Of a stretch of 10,310 nt of DNA, positions 1-5,840 are shown in pieces (position 1 is the first letter of the stretch; the number at the start of each line of letters is the position of its first letter). Under the pieces are notes generated by a model. That model worked only from the letters and a program-made list of their open reading frames with translations. It did not search any database and was not told the origin of the DNA. Source of the DNA: Acidimicrobiaceae bacterium (lineage in GTDB: Bacteria; Actinomycetota; Acidimicrobiia; Acidimicrobiales; RAAP-2); contig PMFY01000281.1 in NCBI GenBank assembly GCA_003157945.1, positions 1 to 10,310 on the forward strand. Direction: 5' to 3'. A program made the translations under genes and the position numbers.

Positions 1-1274
1 AAGTCCATGTCGATGTCGGGCATCTGGATGCGCCCGGGGTTGAGGAAGCGTTCGAAGAGGAGGTCGTACTTGATGGGGTCGAGGTCGACGATCTGCAGGC
101 AGTAGGCGACGCAGCAGCCCGCCGCCGAGCCGCGCCCCGGGCCGACGCGGATGCGCTGGGACCGGGCGAACCGGATGAGGTCCCAGACCACGAGGAAGTA
201 GGCGGAGAACCCCATGTTGGAGATGACCTCGAGCTCGTAGTCGAGACGCTCCATGACCGCCGCCGGGATGGGCAGGCCGTAGCGCTCCTTCGCCCCCTCG
301 ATGCTGAGGTGGCGGAGGTAGGCGGCCGCCCGGACCTCGTAGGTGTCGCCGACGAACTCGTCGGGCACGGGGAACTGGGGGAGGCTCGGCTTGCCGAAGT
401 CGATCTCGACGTTGGCCCGCTCGGCGATCAGCAGCGTGTTGTCACAGGCCTCGGGCAGCTCGCGGAACAGGTGGCGCATCTCGGCGGCGGACTTGAGGTA
501 GTGCTCCTCGCCCTCGAACTTGAACCGCTTGGGGTCGTCGATGAGGGCGCCGGTCTGCACGCAGAGCAGCGCGTCGTGGGCGACGTGGTCCTCGCGGTGG
601 GTGTAGTGGCTGTCGTTGGTGGCCAGCAGCGGCGCCCCGATGCGGTGGGCGATCTCCACCAGCGCGGGGTTGGTCTTGTGCTGCTCGGGGAGTCCGTGGT
701 CCTGGATCTCGACGAACAGGTTGCCCTGGCCGAAGATGTCCTGGAGGCGGCCGGCCAGCATCTCGGCCTTGACCCGGTCGTCGGCCAGCAGGGCCTGGAG
801 GACGACGCCGCCCAGGCAGCCGGTCGTGGCGATGAGGCCCTTGGCGTGGCGCTCCAGGAGCTCCCAGTCGAGCCGGGGCTTGTAGTAGTAGCCCTCGAGG
901 TAGGCGGCCGACGACAGTTTCAGGAGGTTGCGGTAGCCCTCGTTCGATTCGGCCAGGAGGGTCAGGTGGTAGTAGAGCTTCTCGCCCCCGCCGGCATCGC
1001 CTCCGGTGTCGTCGACCTTGCCCCTGCGCACCGGCCGCTCGTGACGTGACTCGGCGGCCATGTAGGCCTCGGTGCCGATGACCGGGTTGATGCCGGCCTT
1101 GCGGCAGGCGGCGTAGAAGTCGAGGACCCCGTACATGTTGCCGTGGTCGGTGATGCCGAGGGCGGGCATGCCGTCCTCGACGGCCGCCTGCACGAGGTCG
1201 GACACCCGCGCCGCCCCGTCGAGCATCGAGAACTCGGTGTGGGTGTGGAGATGGGTGAACGACCGTGCTGCCAA
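1..1274 (-). CDS. dnaE: DNA polymerase III alpha subunit, DnaE1 type (N-terminal ~424 residues; 3' end outside window)
   Basis: Catalytic subunit of the replicative DNA polymerase III, which extends DNA at the fork. The N-terminal PHP domain starts with [14 protein letters not shown] (residues 8-21). All classical PHP metal ligands can be read: the paired His of HLHTH, Asp of LDGA, His of ITDHGN, Glu of GTEAY, His of YYHL, Cys of TTGC, and Asp and His of NDSH. In mycobacterial DnaE1 this full set goes with 3'-5' proofreading activity, so an active PHP exonuclease is likely here. The palm begins near the window edge: GPGRGSAAG, then ERFLNP and PDIDMD, which holds two catalytic aspartates. Start: upstream of the PHP motif this frame has no ATG or GTG before a TAA; TTG at 1274 is the only usual start codon, with AGGA almost touching it, so spacing is poor. 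A CTG start further up cannot be excluded. The product is certain; the start is moderately sure. Confidence 0.96.
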   Translation of the reverse strand, partial: MAARSFTHLHTHTEFSMLDGAARVSDLVQAAVEDGMPALGITDHGNMYGVLDFYAACRKAGINPVIGTEAYMAAESRHERPVRRGKVDDTGGDAGGGEKLYYHLTLLAESNEGYRNLLKLSSAAYLEGYYYKPRLDWELLERHAKGLIATTGCLGGVVLQALLADDRVKAEMLAGRLQDIFGQGNLFVEIQDHGLPEQHKTNPALVEIAHRIGAPLLATNDSHYTHREDHVAHDALLCVQTGALIDDPKRFKFEGEEHYLKSAAEMRHLFRELPEACDNTLLIAERANVEIDFGKPSLPQFPVPDEFVGDTYEVRAAAYLRHLSIEGAKERYGLPIPAAVMERLDYELEVISNMGFSAYFLVVWDLIRFARSQRIRVGPGRGSAAGCCVAYCLQIVDLDPIKYDLLFERFLNPGRIQMPDIDMD

Positions 1275-1332
1275 GTTCCTGCGTGCCCTTCGGTGGTCGG
1301 TCGGCCGGCCCGTGGAAGCGCCCCGGGGGGCT

Positions 1333-1349
1333 GTCCACAGGCTGTGGAC
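1333..1349. promoter_or_regulatory. Perfect 8-1-8 dyad resembling two inverted DnaA boxes upstream of dnaE
   Basis: GTCCACAG, one base, then CTGTGGAC form a perfect inverted repeat about 60 bases upstream of the dnaE start. Each half extends to a 9-mer one base off the actinobacterial DnaA box TTGTCCACA: CTGTCCACA at 1331-1339 on plus and TCGTCCACA at 1351-1343 on minus. It could be a DnaA-controlled operator for dnaE, a site for another dimeric regulator, or chance. It does not match the actinobacterial LexA box pattern GAAC-N4-GTTC. Confidence 0.4.
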
Positions 1350-1440
1350 GAGTTACAGCGGTGTGATTCCGACGATAGCGCGCACGGACCCCGCCGGCGG
1401 AGGTGGCCTGCTGACCTGGGACGGCGTCCGGGCCACGGGG

Positions 1441-1486
1441 CCGGGCGACGTCGGCCGGGTCGCCGGGGGCCTCGGACGTCGCCCGG
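1441..1486 (-). terminator. Likely Rho-independent type hairpin without U tract, downstream of the DinB gene
   Basis: CCGGGCGACGTC at 1441-1452 pairs perfectly with GACGTCGCCCGG at 1475-1486, a 12-bp stem with a 22-base loop that contains a further GGCC/GGCC pairing. It lies 20 bases past the TGA of the minus-strand DinB gene and before the dnaE leader. No U tract follows on either strand; stem-only terminators are commonly proposed in GC-rich actinobacteria. An alternative is a structured element in the dnaE upstream region. Confidence 0.45.
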
Positions 1487-1505
1487 ACGAGGCGCCCGAC
1501 ACCGG

Positions 1506-2078
1506 TCAGGCGCCCGCGGTGCGGAGAGTGGTGAGCCCGCGGGCGACGTCGGCGAGGTGGTGCGTCGAGTCGTGGAGCGCATGCTCGAGCAGGCGCCGGA
1601 CCGAACTCCGCGACGTGCCGACGGTGATCCCGAGGTGCCACGCCGACCCGCCGGCGGTGCGGGCGGCGTCGGCCATGGCCGAGGCGGCCGCCGACAGCGC
1701 CCGGACCACGGCCACCGGGTCGGCGGTCCCGTAGGTGGTGGCCGCGGCGTCGAGCAGTGCGTCGCTCTCGACGCCGGGAAGGACGGGCTCGGCCCCGGTC
1801 AGCGCCTCGTCCACGGCCCACCGGTGGAGCTCGGTGATGTCCCGGCTGTGGGCGGCGTACTCGATCGCCGACCAGGTGTCCGGCTCCGGGCGCATCCGGA
1901 GCAGGTCGCCCGCCCCGTCGAGCAGGCGGCCCTAGCGCGCGCCGAGCCCGGACAGGGCGTCGAGGAGGTCGGCCCCGTCGAACGCGGCTCCGTCGAAGCC
2001 GCAGGCCGCGCACGTCTCGTGCTCCTCGGCCCGGTGGTCGTGTGCCGGGTCGTGCCCCGGAATCCGGTCCTGCGGCAC
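1506..2078 (-). pseudogene. DinB-superfamily protein gene interrupted by one in-frame TAG
   Basis: A four-helix DinB-like (DinB_2 / mycothiol-dependent) protein of about 190 residues. Known relatives use a metal held by three His and act on thiol conjugates or other small molecules; the substrate here is unknown. The gene starts with GTG at 2078, preceded by a strong Shine-Dalgarno (GGGGAGGG, about 5 bases spacing). The N-terminus carries CAACGFD (residues 23-29), matching the CxxCGFD opening of this family. After 48 codons, a TAG at 1934-1932 falls in the same frame as the rest: GRLLDGAGDLLR, then TWSAIEYAAHSRD, and near the C-terminus HALHDSTHHLADV with the expected His residues. Family members usually have Tyr or a similar residue at the stop (LGxRYxxLL), so one TAC-to-TAG change would explain it. 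An ATG at 1895 in the same frame would give a 129-residue protein lacking helix 1. The family is fairly sure; whether any protein is made is not. Confidence 0.75.
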
Positions 2079-2153
2079 GCGGTCCCTCCCCTCGGGTCGT
2101 CCGGGCCAGTATGGCGCGGGCGACGGGGGCGGGATCGTGCCAGGATCGGTCCC
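2066..2153. promoter_or_regulatory. Divergent intergenic region between the DinB gene and the SRPBCC gene
   Basis: Only 75 bases separate the GTG of the minus-strand DinB gene (2078) from the ATG of the plus-strand SRPBCC gene (2154), so promoters for both must lie here or overlap the coding ends. The minus strand shows CATACT about 26 bases before the DinB start as a possible -10. On plus, CAGGAT ends 7 bases before the ATG and could act either as Shine-Dalgarno (AGGA) or as a weak -10. No convincing -35 is visible for either. Confidence 0.35.
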
Positions 2154-2621
2154 ATGCCCGACCGACGCCTCGACGTGTCCCGCACGATTCCCGCCCCGCC
2201 GGCGGCGGTGTTCGCGGTCCTGTGCGACCCGTCGGGCCACGTCGCCATCGACAGCTCGGGCATGCTCATGTCCGCGTCCGGCGGCCCCGTCGGTGCGGTG
2301 GGCGATTCGTTCGTCGTGCACATGGACCGCGAGGCCTTGAACGACTTCCCGCTGGGGGAGTACGACGTCACCGTGTCGATCACGGCGTTCGAGCCCGACC
2401 GCCGGATCGCCTGGACGGTGCTCGGGGCCATCGAGCCGCCGCTCGGTCACGTCTACGGCTACGTGCTCGAGCCGGTCGAGGGCGGGACGCTCGTCACCTC
2501 GTACTACGACTGGTCGGACGCGGACCAGGTGTGGCTCGACGCCGACATCTTCCCGATCCTGTCCGAGGGGGCGCTGCGGGCCACGCTCGGGATCCTGGCC
2601 CGCACGGTGGCCGCGCGCTGA
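2154..2621 (+). CDS. SRPBCC (START/Bet v 1-like) family protein
   Basis: A 155-residue cytosolic protein of the helix-grip SRPBCC superfamily (polyketide cyclase / START-like / AHSA1-like). Visible pattern: a first strand with the alternating hydrophobic VSRTIPAPPAAVFAVLCDP (residues 8-26), where APPAAVFAVLCD is the classic strand-helix opening; GEYDVTVSITAFEPDRRIAWTV (68-89), the central strands ending in the usual F-E-P-x-R-x-I-x-W signature; and GTLVTSYYDW (111-120), with a long C-terminal helix from about 128. Such proteins bind hydrophobic ligands; no catalytic residue identifies a reaction here. The ATG at 2154 has AGGA eight bases upstream. It is followed 36 bases later by the PPOX-like gene on the same strand, which seems to have its own promoter. 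It is divergent from the DinB gene, a common kind of neighbour among small stress or detoxification genes, but no shared role is proven. Confidence 0.85.
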   Translation: MPDRRLDVSRTIPAPPAAVFAVLCDPSGHVAIDSSGMLMSASGGPVGAVGDSFVVHMDREALNDFPLGEYDVTVSITAFEPDRRIAWTVLGAIEPPLGHVYGYVLEPVEGGTLVTSYYDWSDADQVWLDADIFPILSEGALRATLGILARTVAAR

Positions 2622-2645
2622 GGACCGGGTCGCCGGGTCGGGGCG

Positions 2646-2651
2646 TAGGGT
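2646..2651 (+). promoter_or_regulatory. -10 element TAGGGT, probable leaderless promoter of the PPOX-like gene
   Basis: TAGGGT fits the actinobacterial TAnnnT -10 and ends 6 bases before the ATG at 2658. Transcription would then begin at or next to the A of that ATG, giving a leaderless mRNA. No clear -35 hexamer is seen about 17 bases upstream. Confidence 0.5.
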
Positions 2652-2657
2652 GACGTG

Positions 2658-3167
2658 ATGCCCGAACCGGAGGAGACCTCCTCGCCCGAACGGCACGCGG
2701 ATCCGGATCGGCCGGCGGTCCGCGGGCCCTGGTCGCACGCCGAGGTCGCCGACTTCCTCGCCGGATCGGTCATTCCGATGCGGATGAGCGTGGCGACGGA
2801 CTCGGGCTGGCCCATCGTGGTGTCCCTCTGGTTCGTGTCCGACGGTCCCGAGCTCCTCGCGGCCACCCGACCGACGTCCACCCTGGTGCGCTGCCTCGAG
2901 CGGCGACCGCGCTGCGGCTTCGAGGTGGCCGGTGACACGCCGCCGTACCACGGGGTGCGGGGCCGGGCCACCGTCACCCTGGACCGTGGGGCCGGGGCCG
3001 CCACCCTCGACCGACTGCTCGTCCGCTATCTCGGCGGACTGGACAGCCCCCTGGCCGGAACGCTGCGCGCCGCGGCCGACGACGAGGTCTGCCTGCGCCT
3101 GCGTCCGGTGGCCCTCTCCACCTGGGACTACCGGGACCGGATGGCGGCGAGCCTCGGATCCGGCTGA
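2658..3167 (+). CDS. Pyridoxamine 5'-phosphate oxidase-like (FMN/F420 split-barrel) family protein
   Basis: A 169-residue protein with the split beta-barrel flavin/F420-binding fold. After a polar, probably disordered first 22 residues comes SHAEVADFLAGSVIPMRMSVATDSGWPIVVSLWFVSDG (26-63): the helix and first two strands typical of PPOX-like proteins, in which a small-residue start of the barrel is followed by GxPxVxxxWF. LLAATRPTSTLVRCLERRPRCGFEV (67-90) fits the cofactor-phosphate-binding strand and the following helix, and GVRGRATVTL (99-108) the next strand. Most members bind FMN or F420 and reduce or oxidise small molecules, or bind haem; the substrate cannot be told. Start: ATG 2658 is preferred because the TAGGGT -10 places the transcript start there; the GTG directly before it (2655) is in frame and would add one residue. 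It is convergent with bpa, 67 bases away. Confidence 0.78.
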   Translation: MPEPEETSSPERHADPDRPAVRGPWSHAEVADFLAGSVIPMRMSVATDSGWPIVVSLWFVSDGPELLAATRPTSTLVRCLERRPRCGFEVAGDTPPYHGVRGRATVTLDRGAGAATLDRLLVRYLGGLDSPLAGTLRAAADDEVCLRLRPVALSTWDYRDRMAASLGSG

Positions 3168-3170
3168 CCG

Positions 3171-3205
3171 GCGTCCGGGGTCGGCACAGGTTCGCCGGCG
3201 GACGC
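3171..3205. terminator. Possible bidirectional terminator hairpin between convergent genes
   Basis: GCGTCCG at 3171-3177 pairs with CGGACGC at 3199-3205 (7 bp, 21-base loop); a second copy of CGGACGC at 3208-3214 offers an alternative partner. The hairpin sits between the stops of two converging genes (3167 on plus, 3235 on minus), where a shared terminator would be expected. There is no T tract, so support is modest. Confidence 0.3.
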
Positions 3206-3234
3206 GGCGGACGCGGCGGCGGCGGCGAGACGAT

Positions 3235-3762
3235 CTACAGGTAGGTGCCGGGGCGGCCGACGTTGCCGTCGCCCCCGGCCAGGGACCGCTGGCGCATCTC
3301 GTCGAGCTGGGCCCGGGCCGCCACCTGCTGGGCGACCAGGGTCGCCTGGATGCCGTGGAAGAGCCCTTCCAGCCAGCCCACCAGCTGGGCATGGGCGATG
3401 CGCAGCTCGGAATCGGACGGGGTGGGGGAGTCGAAGGGGATCGAGACCCGGTCGAGCTCCGCGGCCAGGTCGGGTGACAGACCTTCGGCGAGCTCGCGTA
3501 CCGACTGCTCGTAGATCTCGCGCAGGCGCCCCCGACTGGCCTCGTCGAGCGGGGCCTGGCGGACCTCCTCCAACAGCTGCTTGACCATGGAGCCGATGCG
3601 CAGCAGCTTGGCCGGCTGCTCGATGGACTCGGTGGTGTCCCCGTCCCCGCCCGGGGTCTCACCGTCCGGGCCGGCCGGGGTGAGCATGGGGACGTCCACG
3701 ACCTCCGGGTGCAGGGCCCCCTCGGCCGGGGTGGTGGGCACGGTGTCGTCGGGCACGGTCAT
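3235..3762 (-). CDS. bpa: Bacterial proteasome activator Bpa (PafE)
   Basis: ATP-independent ring-shaped activator that docks on the 20S proteasome and opens its gate for unfolded or specific protein substrates. The 175-residue protein has a variable acidic N-terminus (1-50), then the conserved core: KLLRIGSMVKQLLEEVRQAP (52-71), EASRGRLREIYEQSVRELAEGL (about 74-95), SELRIAHAQLVGWLEGLFHG (118-137) and IQATLVAQQVAARAQLDEMR (138-157), the four-helix-bundle signature of this family. The C-terminus is GTYL, where mycobacterial Bpa has GQYL; the terminal Tyr-Leu that inserts into proteasome pockets is kept. The ATG overlaps the phosphatase stop as ATGA, but GAGG directly abuts it; GTG at codon 3 (3756) has better spacing (6 bases) and may be the true start. 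Its presence implies a 20S proteasome elsewhere in the genome. Confidence 0.95.
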   Translation of the reverse strand: MTVPDDTVPTTPAEGALHPEVVDVPMLTPAGPDGETPGGDGDTTESIEQPAKLLRIGSMVKQLLEEVRQAPLDEASRGRLREIYEQSVRELAEGLSPDLAAELDRVSIPFDSPTPSDSELRIAHAQLVGWLEGLFHGIQATLVAQQVAARAQLDEMRQRSLAGGDGNVGRPGTYL

Positions 3763-4934
3763 CCTCCTCGCAGCGCCACCAGGGGCACCAGCATCTCGTC
3801 GGTGGTCAGCGATCCGTGGCGGCAGGCGAGCCGGTTCTCGCCGGTGTCGGCGGGGTCCACGAAGGCGATGGGTGCGAACGGGATCAGCGCGACGTCGCCG
3901 AGACGCGCGGCGAACCCGTCGCCCAGCGGGCCGCCGAACCAGCCGTCGCCCTCCAGCCGGTCGCGGGTGCGGACCCAGGTGGTGTCGCCGTAGCGCTCAG
4001 CGCACAGGGCGAGGAGGTCGTCCGTCGCCCCGGGGCGGGCGTGGAGCCAGCGGAACCGACCCTCCCCCGAGAGGAACTCGACCATGTCCATGGCGTCGGC
4101 GCCGAGGAGCTCGACGCGGGGACCGACCTCGATCTGCCCGTGGTCGGCCGTGACCAGGAGCACGGCTTCCGGGGGCAGCACCCCGACGACGTCGGCGACG
4201 ACCTTGTCGACGGCGACGAGCTCGGCGTCGTAGTGGGCACCGAAGCCGTGGGCGTGGGCCACCTTGTCGATGCCGTCGTAGTAGGCGTAGACGAACGGGT
4301 CGCCGGCCCCCAGGCGGGCCGCCACCTCCACCGCCAGCGACGACGGGACCCGGTAGTCGTGCAGCGGCGAGTCGCCGAGGTGGGCGGCGGTGAAGCCGGT
4401 GCCGCCGAACTCGCCCTTGGAGACCACCGGGACCCGGTGGGAGGCGCCGGGGAACGGCCCGAGGGGCTGGTAGTCGGCGGCGGGCACCAGGCGGCGGGCG
4501 TCCCGGCCGGTGCCGGTCCCGAGCGTCCACTTGAGGACGTTCATGATCTCGTCGCCGGGGGCGCTCAGCCGGTAGCCGATGAGCCCGTGCTGGGCGGGGG
4601 GGCACCCGGTGGTGATGGAGGTGAGGGCGCAGGCGGTGGTGGTGGGGGCCACCGAGGTGATGGCCTTTTCGGCACCGTCGGCGCCGGCCAGCGTGGGCAC
4701 CAGGTCGGCGTGGGCCCGGAGCTGCTCCCAGCCCAGACCGTCGACCACGAGCAGGACGATCTGGCGGGCGTGCTCGGCCACCTCCGGGATCCAGTCGGCC
4801 CCGTCGGGCGACGTCGCCGTCCCGGTCACGATCCGGGGCACGAGGTTGGCGATGCACCCGCCGGCGTAGTCGGGCAGCCTCGGCTCGGTCGCGTTCGTGT
4901 CGTCGGCCGTGGGTGCGGAGGAGGGGGCGGACAT
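3759..4934 (-). CDS. Alkaline phosphatase superfamily protein (nucleotide pyrophosphatase/phosphodiesterase-like)
   Basis: A two-metal phosphoesterase of about 391 residues that probably cleaves phosphodiester or phosphomonoester bonds; the substrate is unknown. Numbering from ATG 4940: LPDYAGGC (22-29) is a typical N-terminal family motif; VVDGLGW (65-71) gives the first metal Asp (67); SVAPTTTACALTSITTG (96-112) holds the nucleophile Thr; YYDGIDKVAHAHG (220-232) provides Asp and His ligands; TADHGQIEV (264-272) the Asp-His pair; CRHGS (373-377) the last His. All metal ligands are present, so it should be active. No signal peptide or membrane segment is seen, so it is probably cytoplasmic, unlike secreted relatives. 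Start: two in-frame ATGs lie 6 bases apart; neither has a Shine-Dalgarno, but TACAGT at 4948-4943 ends 8 bases before ATG 4934, which fits a leaderless transcript. ATG 4940 is the alternative. It ends in an ATGA overlap with bpa, so the two should be co-translated. Confidence 0.88.
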   Translation of the reverse strand: MSAPSSAPTADDTNATEPRLPDYAGGCIANLVPRIVTGTATSPDGADWIPEVAEHARQIVLLVVDGLGWEQLRAHADLVPTLAGADGAEKAITSVAPTTTACALTSITTGCPPAQHGLIGYRLSAPGDEIMNVLKWTLGTGTGRDARRLVPAADYQPLGPFPGASHRVPVVSKGEFGGTGFTAAHLGDSPLHDYRVPSSLAVEVAARLGAGDPFVYAYYDGIDKVAHAHGFGAHYDAELVAVDKVVADVVGVLPPEAVLLVTADHGQIEVGPRVELLGADAMDMVEFLSGEGRFRWLHARPGATDDLLALCAERYGDTTWVRTRDRLEGDGWFGGPLGDGFAARLGDVALIPFAPIAFVDPADTGENRLACRHGSLTTDEMLVPLVALRGG

Positions 4935-5832
4935 CGGCATCGACTGTAGGCGAGCCGGAGGGGCCGCCGGTCCGCAGTGCGGCCACCCGCACCAGGAGCA
5001 CCGCCATGACCACGCCGAAGAGCACCAGGTCCACCTGGGTGGTGTCGGCGAGGTTCCACACCAGGATCTCCTGGACCACCCCCAGCACGATCGCCGACAC
5101 GAAGGCCAGGGTCAGGCTGGTCATGGCGCCGACGATGGCGGCGGTGAGGCCCAGGAGGAGGAGCTCCGGACTGAGCACCTCGGTCAGCGACGAGGTCTGG
5201 CCCGGCGACGCCAGGACCGCCGTGAAGGCGGAGAGCACCCCGGCGATGGTCCACGCCACCGTGGAGGTGCGACGGGTCCAGACCCCGGACAGGCGCGCCG
5301 AGTCACGGTTCTCGGCCATGGCCCGCATGGCCAGGCCCCACGTGGACCAGCGGACCAGCGCCGCCAGGCCGATGGCGACCAGAGGGGCGACGACCAGGGT
5401 CATCACCTCGCCCGGCGTGAAGACGTACGAGCCGATGCGGAAGGAGACGTCGAAGGGGACGGGGAACGGCTTGTACAGGTTCGCGGGGCGGATGAACGGC
5501 AGGGCGGTGAGCACGAACAGGACCTGGCTGAGTCCGATGGTGGCCACCATGACCAGTACCCGCGGGCGGTCGGCCAGGCGGCGCAGCAGGAGCTCGCTCA
5601 GCGCGCCGACGGCCGCCGCCATCCCGAGGGCCAGCGCCAACGAGAACCAGTACTCGAAGCCGAAGTCGTAGAAGCACTTGACCAGGAACACCGCCGCCAC
5701 CACGCCGAGCTGGCCCTGCGCGAAGTTGAGGATCCGATTGGTCTTATACACGAGGACCAGGCCCAGGGCCAGCAGTCCGTAGCCGAGCCCGGTGATGACC
5801 CCCTGGACCAGGACGAAGCTCGGCACCGACAT
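3997..5832 (-). CDS. LivH-type branched-chain amino acid ABC permease; frame lacks its natural stop (permease part about 4941-5832)
   Basis: Inner-membrane permease subunit of the hydrophobic amino acid (HAAT/Liv) ABC uptake family. Residues 1 to about 290 are a full LivH-type permease: GVITGLGYGLLALGLVLVYK (11-30), NRILNFAQGQLG (32-43), then repeated hydrophobic segments, and GLAMRAMAENRDSARLSG (166-183), the cytoplasmic loop that contacts the ATPase. LivH proteins normally end soon after LLVRxxGL; here LLVRVAALRTGG (279-290) is followed by no stop. The frame continues for about 310 more residues, all overlapping the phosphatase gene in another frame, and this tail is Arg/Pro/Gly-rich as expected for a non-coding frame in GC-rich DNA. 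I read the tail as artefactual or as a scar: frameshift, stop loss, rearrangement or assembly error. ATG 5832 lies 8 bases after the MFS-LivF stop with AGGG upstream, so the two are co-transcribed. No LivM, LivG or binding protein is in the window. Confidence 0.82.
   Translation of the reverse strand: MSVPSFVLVQGVITGLGYGLLALGLVLVYKTNRILNFAQGQLGVVAAVFLVKCFYDFGFEYWFSLALALGMAAAVGALSELLLRRLADRPRVLVMVATIGLSQVLFVLTALPFIRPANLYKPFPVPFDVSFRIGSYVFTPGEVMTLVVAPLVAIGLAALVRWSTWGLAMRAMAENRDSARLSGVWTRRTSTVAWTIAGVLSAFTAVLASPGQTSSLTEVLSPELLLLGLTAAIVGAMTSLTLAFVSAIVLGVVQEILVWNLADTTQVDLVLFGVVMAVLLVRVAALRTGGPSGSPTVDADVRPLLRTHGRRHERDRAEAARLRRRVHRQPRAPDRDRDGDVARRGRLDPGGGRARPPDRPARGRRSGLGAAPGPRRPGAHAGRRRRCRKGHHLGGPHHHRLRPHLHHHRVPPRPARAHRLPAERPRRRDHERPQVDARDRHRPGRPPPGARRRLPAPRAVPRRLPPGPGGLQGRVRRHRLHRRPPRRLAAARLPGPVVAGGGGGGPPGGRRPVRLRLLRRHRQGGPRPRLRCPLRRRARRRRQGRRRRRRGAAPGSRAPGHGRPRADRGRSPRRAPRRRRHGHGRVPLGGGSVPLAPRPPRGDGRPPRPVR
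4943..4948 (-). promoter_or_regulatory. -10 element TACAGT, probable leaderless promoter for phosphatase-bpa
   Basis: On the minus strand TACAGT matches TAnnnT and is followed 8 bases later by the ATG at 4934. This would start a transcript at the codon itself and make phosphatase-bpa a unit of its own, separate from the transporter genes. It lies in the apparent C-terminal end of the LivH frame. Confidence 0.4.
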
Positions 5833-5840
5833 CGTGATCC

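Noticed and set aside
1490..1516. Direct repeat of AGGCGCCCG around the DinB stop
   Set aside because: Two 9-base copies in 71%-type GC sequence are easily due to chance, and one copy lies in coding sequence.
442..2013. A 523-codon open frame on minus overlapping dnaE and the DinB gene
   Set aside because: Its translation is Arg/Pro-rich and out of frame with the PHP and DinB motifs on the same strand; it is a shadow frame.
1143..2153. Long plus-strand extension upstream of the SRPBCC gene
   Set aside because: It crosses dnaE and the DinB gene in antisense and has low-complexity composition; SRPBCC homology begins just after ATG 2154.
3199..3225. Short tandem repeat of CGGACGCGG and CGGCGGCGG
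   Set aside because: Only two exact 9-base copies and a degenerate third in a GC-rich spacer; too short to call a meaningful repeat or array.
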